Source of the DNA: Mytilus edulis
Lineage: Eukaryota > Mollusca > Bivalvia > Mytilida > Mytilidae
Reading direction: 5' to 3'
NCBI RefSeq assembly: GCF_963676685.1
Contig: NC_092355.1
Coordinates: forward strand, 65,603,006-65,667,005
DNA: 64,000 nucleotides
Under the pieces are notes generated by a model, which did not search any database, was not told the origin of the DNA, and saw only the letters and a program-made list of their open reading frames with translations. Both the position numbers and the translations under genes were made by a program. This document shows positions 56,101 to 64,000 of the stretch, in pieces (the first letter of the stretch is position 1; each line of letters opens with the position of its first letter).

Positions 56101-59100
56101 TTCAATCCACCATTTTCTACATTTAACAATGCTTGTACCAAGTCAGGATTATGACAGTTGTTGTCCATTCGTTTGATGTGTTTCGTCATTTGATTTTGCT
56201 ATTTGATGAGGGACTTTACGATTGAATTTTCCTCGGAGTTCAGTATTTTTGTGAATTTACTTTTTTCTAACCTTTTCGTAATTAACCCATTGACCTTCAT
56301 CATTTTTCCAGTACCACCTCCAATTTGTAAGGAAGGAGCTAACAACTGGGTCCTTTTCAACAAAAGATGCTGTAGTTAAACGTCGTATCTTACACCGTTC
56401 TTCATTAGCTGCTGCCTGACCCTCAACTTCATAGATGATTGCATACATATGGGTAAACCGGATGTGACAACTGTACGTGTTACGGAAGTATCGCAGCTGA
56501 AAAAAGGCACATTTTATTTTAATATTTTTACGAGAAATATATATTTTATCAATGGTCTTGCGTTGTATTGTTTGCAAGTGTGTTTCTAAAAGTGTTTCAA
56601 TAAACTATTTATTGTTTTTGTATAAAATTTACAAATGTGTTATGACTTTATACGCTGTAAGTTTTTAAATAAAAAATAATGTTCTCAGCATGATTAGACT
56701 GTAAATTAAAGAGATAACCGTAATATTAATTTATAATAAATAATAAGAATTATTATCAATCGCATATTGCAGTAAAGTATGTAAATATGTGTACACATAA
56801 TAACTATCTTACTGTTGTTGCTACCAGTTCTTGTAAATTACAGAATGCCTTTTCTATTGGCTCACTTTCTGCCACGGCAAACGATAACCACTTTCCAAAC
56901 ATATTAATTTGCCAAAGGTAGGGCATTCCGCTAGGAATATGATGATATCTGCAATATCTCTTGCATTTGTCTTTTGTGACGAATTCACATATGTTTGTTC
57001 TGTCGGATTCACCTTTCACCAAGTAAGCACGTCGCTCTTGATAATACGGTTTAGAAGGATCTACATAGGAAGACCTAAGAGTCGGTGTAATCGATGAGTC
57101 TGTAACGTTTGTAGGTAAACTTAGATTGTGTTGTTCCTGTTTAAATGGCGTTGAAGGACTGTCTTTGTCATGAACAGATTCGCTTTGGGGAGATTTGGTT
57201 TCGGATACCGGAAGATCTAAGAAATCACCAATGGTAGATTGAAGGATGTTTTTGGATTTTTCCGTTATGTTAAATCGATGATGCAATTTCTTTGTGTCCT
57301 TATCATCATCAATAGTCCTGGTTTCAGCATCAAGACCGAACATACTGTCATATGAATTATCATCTATTGATAGAGCAATCGCAAGTTGTTCATTAAGTTC
57401 GTCATTGTTACTACTATCAAAGTTCTCTCCAATAGCAAGTTCGTCTTGGCTCAAGGCGGATCGTGTCATATCATCCCGTATTGAACCTGAAGAGTGGCGT
57501 CCTTTAAAACCCAAAAGACGATCAACACTAGATACACTTTCATTATCAGTATCAGATTCACCTTGAAGAAGGTCGGAATCCTTCGGTTGCCTTGGTGCGG
57601 TTTCTTCAAAATATTCTTTACGATGAAAAATACTGTCAAAGCTATAATCATCTGCATCATCAATATCACCTTCTGGTCCGATTTTAAATGAGTCATGCTG
57701 AAGTCCATATTTGAAATCAGTATCTGTTTTATTTTCACGTGTATTAGCATCCACATCATAAGTATCAGGTTCGTCTTGGCTATAATCAGAGCTATTTGAG
57801 CGTTCGTCATCATCTATGTCATTTCCTGAAGGCATTTGTATTGCTTGAAATACTAGATCTTCTGGCCACTCATCCATGTGGCATGATTTCAGAACCCATT
57901 TATTATGTAAGTCCTCCGTAGAGTGGGATTTATTGAATTTACACGGGTTTGTGCAATCCCCACGTAATTTTTGTGCGCAAAGATGAAGTTGTGGACATCT
58001 TTTCTCTGAGTCTACTACCTTGCAGCCACTGGTGTACGTGTAATCAACACACAGTGAAGGTGAAGCACAGTTTAGAATTACTTTAATATCATTTTCGCTG
58101 AAATCAGAAATACCGAGTTTATCTTTCAAATGAAGATTGTGATGACTGCTGAAAGTATGCGACAAATGACAATTTGTATCCCGACATATGTCCTTGACAA
58201 AGCGCATACAGATATGGAAACCTTGACAGCCCAAATTGTCACACTTCCCTGATGATGTTTTGCTATTCCACTGAGCACAAGTTTGTATATTTGGGTAGTA
58301 TGGTTGAATGAATAAAATATCTTCTTTATCCCAGAATATATTGAAACTGTTTTTACGCTTTTCAAACCAACCACAAATATTGGCACCCATAGGGAAGAGG
58401 TTACACCTTCTCATAAATTCGTCAAATGAACATCCACCACCAAAAGTTCTGATCAAGAATTGCAATACATCTTTTACAGTAACACCTGGTATGTTGACAT
58501 CGCATATGTCGTCAATGCTAACATCTTCCTCGACATGTTTGTGTTTAGCACTACTGACTTTTTCATGTGCTCTTCGTTGTACATAGTTTTCACTTTGTAA
58601 CTCTTTAGTATCAGTAGTAGCATCAGACACCATGATTGTGTTCGATTCTTCACGCGTTACATTATCTTCAAACCCAGCTACATGTTTCATAGACAGCTCT
58701 TTAAAACTAGAAACGCTCATATCAACTTCAGTGTCTGCATGTCGATACATTTGCAAACGTTGCTCAACAGGAGGATTTCTAAATGGCAAACTATAACGAG
58801 TGTTTACATCTTTACTCTCTCTATTATCCGTTAGATTAATTATATCACGTTGAACATTATAACTTTCCTTGGTTTTTCGAGATTTAGATTTCCGGTCTGA
58901 AGTCCGTTTTCCATCATTTTCATCAATAGTATTGAAATCTCCTAAAATGATACACCAACAGTGATACATGAATAAAAACCGTTAGTTTTCTCGTTTGAAT
59001 TGTTTTACATTGTAATTTCGGGGCCTTTTATATCTGACTATTCGGTATGGGCTTTGCTTATATTGAAGTCCGTATGGTGACCTATAGTTGTTAATGTCTG

Positions 59101-62100
59101 TGTCATTTGGTCTCTTGTAGAGAATTGTCTCATTGGCATCTTCTTTTTTTACCCTTTTTGATTAAAAATGAGTGATATGTTCATATTTATAGAAAATATT
59201 TGTCTATCTACTTTAGATGCAGTTGCTATGATCAATTGGTCCTTAGGAAACAGAAATAATTGATGAATATATCTGAAACAGCTGTATTTGGCATAAGTTA
59301 CCTGCAGTGAAAGATTCGGATTGTCTCTTGGAAGCCCCTCGACCACATACGCTCTTTTTATGGTACTCAAATGCAGCTAAAGCATAGAATTCCTTTGAAC
59401 AAATTCCACAACGAAAGAAGTCACCCATGTCGTCCACTGAAAAGGAGAAAAGAAATAAATAAAGATACTAGACTTAATATTTAGTATGTTAAATGCAAAG
59501 CAATGGCACTGTAATCAGAACGTATTAGATTTTATGTTATAAATATTGATTGATTGTTGGTTGCTTAACGTCCAGTGGCAAAGATTTCATGCATATTCAG
59601 GACGAGAACAAGTTCACAAGAAATACAATAGGTAGGTTGATACAATAGAGGCCATCTGGGATGATGGTCGGGGAAATTTGGAGTGCCACTGGAAAATGAG
59701 GGTATATTGGATAGGGACAGAAATTTTGCTTGCAACAGTCCACCTACGGACCCCTCAAAGAGTTGTTGCAAGGGTTCTTAACGTGCAAAGAGCGTGGCAC
59801 TCTCTTTACACGAGGCATCGGATTTAACGTCCCTCTTCTGACCGGACGTGACTGCTAACTTGATACATCCCGCACAGCTAATGTTTTACTGCCGGTCGGG
59901 AGAAGACCAAGTGACCATATTTCTATACCCCAGTCACCCTTGGGGTTATAGATAAGTATCAGGACCAAACGACACGAGTAAACAATAAACGCATTGCCAT
60001 GAATACCATATCTTAAAATACATTGAGGTTCCAGTAAAAAATCAATAACGATACTAGGCTTAAAATTTAGTATGCTAAACGAAAAGCAATTGCGCTGTAA
60101 TCAGAACGTATTAGACTTGATTTTATCAATAAGTATCGGGGCTAAACGACTTAAATAGATGATAAACGCACTGCCAATAATAATACATCTTAAAATACAT
60201 TGAGGTTCCTGTAAAATCAAGAATAGAGACGAAATGAATATGACAGGGATCGTAAACACAACCAGGACTGAGCTAATGGGAGTATAATTGTAACAACGAA
60301 ACAAAACATGACACACAGGTATCTGTAAAGAAACGATTATCGGCTTTTGTGTTTACTATAGAGTTATTATTTCTCTGATCAATCAAAATAAGATTAAAGA
60401 CTTACTCTAGTTTGCTTTTTCATGACAAGAATGATTGCTTCTCCTATATAGCATTATTTTGTATTTATTAGTTTATGAATTTAATTAATTCTGATTTCTT
60501 TGTTTATCATCATGCTCCAATTTTGACATTTGATAGCACATGACTGCAACGAATATCCAATGTGCTTGACATCCATGTATAATTTGAAACCGGCAAAAAT
60601 ATACAAGATATATATATATAATGATTATGGTTCAAATCCGTCTCAAATGAGAGGAACACTACAATAAAATAGATGAACAAGTTAAGTTCAAACAGATATA
60701 CAAATGCTTATATATAAATACCAAGTAAGCGCAGTCATCTCAACTTCATGATGGGTAATTTTTTTAAATAACGTAGTAAGGAGCCTGTTGTTAAGTTCTT
60801 AAAATAAAATTGAGAATGGAAATGGGGAATGCTTGTATGGTTTGTTGGTGTGGTTCATAATTGATTCTCGTTTCTTGTGATTTATTTTATATACATATTT
60901 GACAATTGATTTCCTGTTTGAATTAGTGTACACAAATCATTTCAAGGCTCCTTTATAGCTTTTTTCTCGGTGTGAACTATAGAATGTATGTTAAAGGCAG
61001 TAATTTGATCTATTATTGTTAACATTTATACATTTTGAGGCCCATTTTAGCTTACTTCTTGGTATGAACCAAGGCTGTACTTTGATCGATTGTCTCATTG
61101 GCGCTCATACCATATCTTTTTATCAATACGTATACACTTACCATCTATTTCTTCCTCATCTATTTGTATTGAAACCATCATATCAATATCATTGTCATCT
61201 TCTAACGGAAAGTAGGAAAATGTTTTGTCTAAAAATTCTTTTAGAGCCCTAAGAAATAAGTCCTTTGATTTGAAAACAGCAACAGAAATCTTCGTCCAAA
61301 TAATCAGGCTTCCGAGAGTTTCGTCAATTATCTTTATTTCGGCAGTAGATCTATCTCTGGTTCTTATTGAACGAATCTTGTCGCTGTATTTAACAATTTC
61401 CTCCTCTATGTTTCTTGGCAATCCCTTTATAGTTAATGTGGCATTTATATCTGAAATTGAGGCGAACAAAATAGTTATTAATAAATGATACATTATCTAT
61501 TATAGTGAAACATATGTAAAATCCATAGCAATTCCGCAATATATACTCATTTTTTTCATTAACTTTAAAACCTTTTGAATTAAACAGTCAGAACATTTAT
61601 TAATTTGACTGCACCATATGTGTTTTCGACATATATATCTTTTATAATGTACAGTGGATAGCGGAACATAAAACTGTAGGATCTTGTATATTTCTTCTTT
61701 TCATTCTGTCTTAGAGGTGCTTGTATGAAGCCTGTCTAATATGAATAAACTCGTATCCACACAGGCCCCTACAAACCCCCTTCAAAACCAAGAGGTGATA
61801 TCATGAGCTCCATAAAAGGTATAAAACATAAAAAAAGAACATAGCTGGGTATAAATACCTTTTTGACGTCTCAAATCCCTGTCTTTTATCTAAAGAAATA
61901 GAAATAGAAAAAACAATATAGATAACAGTTAAATAATAACTTTTATAAAATATACTACTATTGGTCAAGATAGAATAAAAATATTTTAGAAACCATGACT
62001 ATATTGACTGCTTTAGAAATTTTTCATGCAGACGTATGGCAATCTTTGCACTTTACTTCCATATGATTTATTTTACATGATAATGGAATACTCATTTGAT

Positions 62101-63603
62101 AATATGCAGAACAATAGTAATATCTATATACGTTTCGAACTATTGAATGTTTAGATCGATTAAAAAAGGCGTCCTACAAACGCCTAAGTTATTACAAAAA
62201 TCTAGAAATGTTTATCTTGATAATTCACCTAGAAAAGTCGTTTGCAAGTGCAGTATTGTTAAAAAAAAAGTATGTGTTAATACAATAAAAATTAGTATAT
62301 ATAGTTCTCATAGTAAGACATTTGACATCTGATTTATTCATATACATGGGTTTATTCCGGATTTATTTTTTATATGTCTAGTTTTTAAGTTACTAGTATC
62401 ATAAAACTATAAGAAGTCTCTAACTCACAATTTTGAGTTATTTGCATTTAGCCAATTTCAGAACTAATAAACATTGAATTGTTATTGTCATATTATAAGC
62501 CTATGCTTTGAATAGATGTGCATAATATACTCTTTTCAGCATGACCGTGTACACCTTGTGATTTAGTAAACAGAATATATATTACTAATCGCAGTAACTC
62601 ATGTAACGTTGGATTCATTATTATTCGTGAGGTACCATTTTTAGCTCACCTGGCCCGAAGGGCCAAGTGAGCTTTTCCCATCACTTTGCGTCCGGCGTCC
62701 GTCGTCCTGCGTCCGTCGTCCGTCGTCGTCCTGCGTCCGTCGTCGTTAACTTTTACAAAAATCTTCTCCTCTGAAACTACTGGGCCAAATCAAACCAAAC
62801 TTGGCCACAATCATCATTGGGGTATCTAGTTTAAAAAATGTGTGGCGTGACCCGGTCAACCAACCAAGATGGCCGCCACGGCTAAAAATAGAACATAGGG
62901 GTAAAATGCAGTTTTTGGCTTATAACTCAAAAACCAAAGCATTTAGAGCAAATCTGACATGGGGTTAAAATGTTTATCAGGTCAAGATCTATCTGCCCTG
63001 AAATTTTCAGATGAACCGGTCAATCAGTTGTTGGGTTGCTGCCCCTGAATTGGTAATTTTGAAGAAATTTTGCTGTTTTTGGTTATTATCTTGAATATTA
63101 TTATAGTTAGAGATAAACTGTAAACAGCAATAATGTTCAGCAAAGTAAGATCTACAAATAAGTCAACATGACCAAAATGGTCAGTTGACCCGTTTAGGAG
63201 TTATTGCCCTTTATAGTCAATTTTTAACCATTTTTCGTTAATTAAAGTAATCTTTTACAAAAATCTTCTCCTCTGAAACTACTTGGCCAAATTAATCCAA
63301 ACTTGGCCACAATCATCTTTGGGGTATCTAGTTTTAAAATTTCTTTTGAACAAAGAAACGAAGAATTTAAATGTCAAGGTATTACAAATTGTCTGAAGGA
63401 ATGCATATTAATGCAAACGTTGCCAAAAATAACGAAATAAACTATTCAACAAAATGCAAGTTTCACTCAATCCACAAAAATTGGTACCATAAATGAATGT
63501 ACAGTACTAACCATGTGAGATGTTTTATGATGCTTAAATCGTTTGAGAGATTTGAACTCTTCACTGCATTTGCCACAGCGTAATAGATCCCCATCTCCAT
63601 CGT
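53166..63603 (-). CDS. PARP12/ZAP-like zinc-finger ADP-ribosyltransferase (5' end outside the window)
   Basis: Nine exons in gene order: 63512-63603, 61859-61889, 61142-61450, 59302-59436, 56813-58941, 56272-56496, 55407-55603, 54315-54536, 53166-53781. Every edge has AG/GT and the phases join to 1318 codons plus stop. Order of parts: C2H2 finger (CGKCSEEF...HHKTSH); 31-nt microexon; unassigned ~100-residue segment; C2HC finger (CGICSKEF...HKKSVC); then the large exon. That exon has a winged-helix-like region and four CCCH fingers as in the RNA-binding part of ZAP/PARP12, a long acidic linker with a UIM-like motif (NEQLAIALSIDD), a fifth CCCH finger and the first WWE. The next exons hold the second WWE (WRWYWKNDEGQWVNYE) and the PARP domain (FHGTD, YGQGSYFA, NPQIFVVF, YPEYLIMY). 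The triad looks H-Y-I, as in mono-ADP-ribosyltransferases. Relatives restrict viruses or modify proteins under stress. Vertebrate PARP12/ZAP lack, to my knowledge, the two N-terminal C2H2-like fingers. Confidence 0.93.
55855..56265. repeat. Family C fragment and family D repeat in PARP-gene introns
   Basis: Bases 55855-55930 match the start of family C (gtgctaatgagacaactctcc). Bases 56085-56265 are a family D copy that ends only a few bases from the splice donor of the exon at 56272. The other D copy is at about 52490-52690. Confidence 0.55.
58970..59150 (-). repeat. Interspersed repeat family A
   Basis: It carries minus-strand A blocks (ggggccttttatatctgac, gtgacctatagttgttaat). It fills about half of the intron between the C2HC-finger exon and the large exon. 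Confidence 0.6.
59465..60225. repeat. ~165-bp direct duplication, one copy split by a mobile repeat
   Basis: Copy two (about 60050-60225) is continuous. Copy one is divided between about 59465-59540 and 59945-60045. The insert (about 59541-59943) begins near 'gattgattgttggttgc' and ends 'cccttggggttata'. The word 'ttata' stands at both edges and may be a target-site duplication. The insert includes 'cttaacgtccagtggcaaa', which recurs in fragments near 13570 and 52200. Confidence 0.65.
60795..61115. repeat. Fragments of families A, B and C
   Basis: Short diverged blocks include 'aaaattgagaatggaaatgg' (B) and 'tctcattggcgctcatacca' (A/C, minus). They stop about 25 bases short of the splice donor of the 61142-61450 exon. 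Confidence 0.5.
62641..63335 (+). repeat. Family E repeat with a hairpin head and an internal ~500-bp duplication
   Basis: It begins 'agctcacctggcccgaagg', a hairpin with 'gggccaagtgagct', followed by a cgtc-rich tandem tract (62690-62745). The block 'acaaaaatcttctcctctg' and its following 60 bases occur at about 62755 and again at about 63253. A diverged copy with the same order lies at about 47236-47960. No coding sequence. Confidence 0.65.
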
Positions 63604-64000
63604 CTGTATGTAGAAAAAGTTGAAAAGTGTATAGTGACCTACTTCTTAATATTGCTAATATTCATTGATATTGTTAATACAATGTGTGTAAGCTTTTCGT
63701 CCTATTGTATATTTAATGTAGGTAAACATGATTGTGTATGTATGGTATTGTACCTTTAGTAATATCCTACTGAAATTAAAAATAGTTAAAACAAATTATA
63801 AAAAAAATTGACCAATCTTGAACTAGATGTTTTTAATGGTTTCAGTTTCTTATTCTCGATCAGTTCATGTTTAATTTTTCAATGGAATCAATTAGTTTGA
63901 AGCATTTGGGTAATGGATCCCTGTTATTTTCTATGCGTAAAAAGGAAGGATTGGATTCAGTGTCTTAACCAGAAAAAAATTAATAAGAAGACGAACCCCA
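63604..64000. other. Intron sequence upstream of the first visible PARP-gene exon
   Basis: The exon at 63512-63603 has a good acceptor (ctacatacag) and enters in phase 1, so this stretch is intron. No further exon is visible before the window ends. Confidence 0.6.

Overview
The window looks like nuclear DNA of a marine bivalve, most likely a mytilid mussel. It is AT-rich, has large introns with standard GT/AG borders, is crowded with short interspersed repeats and small inverted-repeat elements, and carries innate-immunity gene types that are expanded in molluscs. The species assignment is inference; no database search was possible.

Layout. Bases 1-6.2 kb are intergenic and repeat-rich. At 6.25-8.4 kb (+) lies a Toll-like receptor gene whose only visible defect is one in-frame TAA between its N-terminal and C-terminal parts. 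From 9.9 to 42.4 kb (-) lies a complete epsilon-tubulin gene (TUBE1). I rebuilt it as 12 exons giving 485 residues, with every splice phase consistent. Its largest intron holds an intact, intronless RING-NHL gene on the opposite strand (25.8-27.1 kb). Exon 5 sits at the end of a 71-bp tandem repeat that copies the exon's own splice acceptor and first 57 bases. At 44.7-51.7 kb (+) are two tandem paralogues encoding ankyrin repeats plus a C-terminal SOCS box (ASB type). From 53.2 kb to beyond 63.6 kb (-) is a PARP12/ZAP-type gene. Nine exons are visible, encoding 1318 residues: two C2H2-like finger modules, an unassigned ~100-residue segment, a winged-helix-like region, four CCCH fingers, a long acidic linker with a possible ubiquitin-interacting motif, a fifth CCCH finger, two WWE domains and a PARP catalytic domain with an H-Y-I type triad. 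Its 5' end lies outside the window.

How the genes relate. Epsilon-tubulin is a centriole and basal-body protein. Four of the other loci (Toll-like receptor, RING-NHL, ZAP/PARP12-like, and possibly the ASB pair) belong to families used in innate immunity or ubiquitin signalling. Whether they work together cannot be read from the DNA.

Much of the non-coding DNA is mobile: several families of interspersed repeats (called A-G here), at least eight inverted-repeat elements, two decayed hAT transposons, a probable tRNA-derived SINE, a 28S rRNA fragment, and cases of one element inserted in another. The most unusual structures are the extended PARP12/ZAP-like architecture, the tandem splice-acceptor repeat at TUBE1 exon 5, and the single nonsense codon in the Toll-like receptor.
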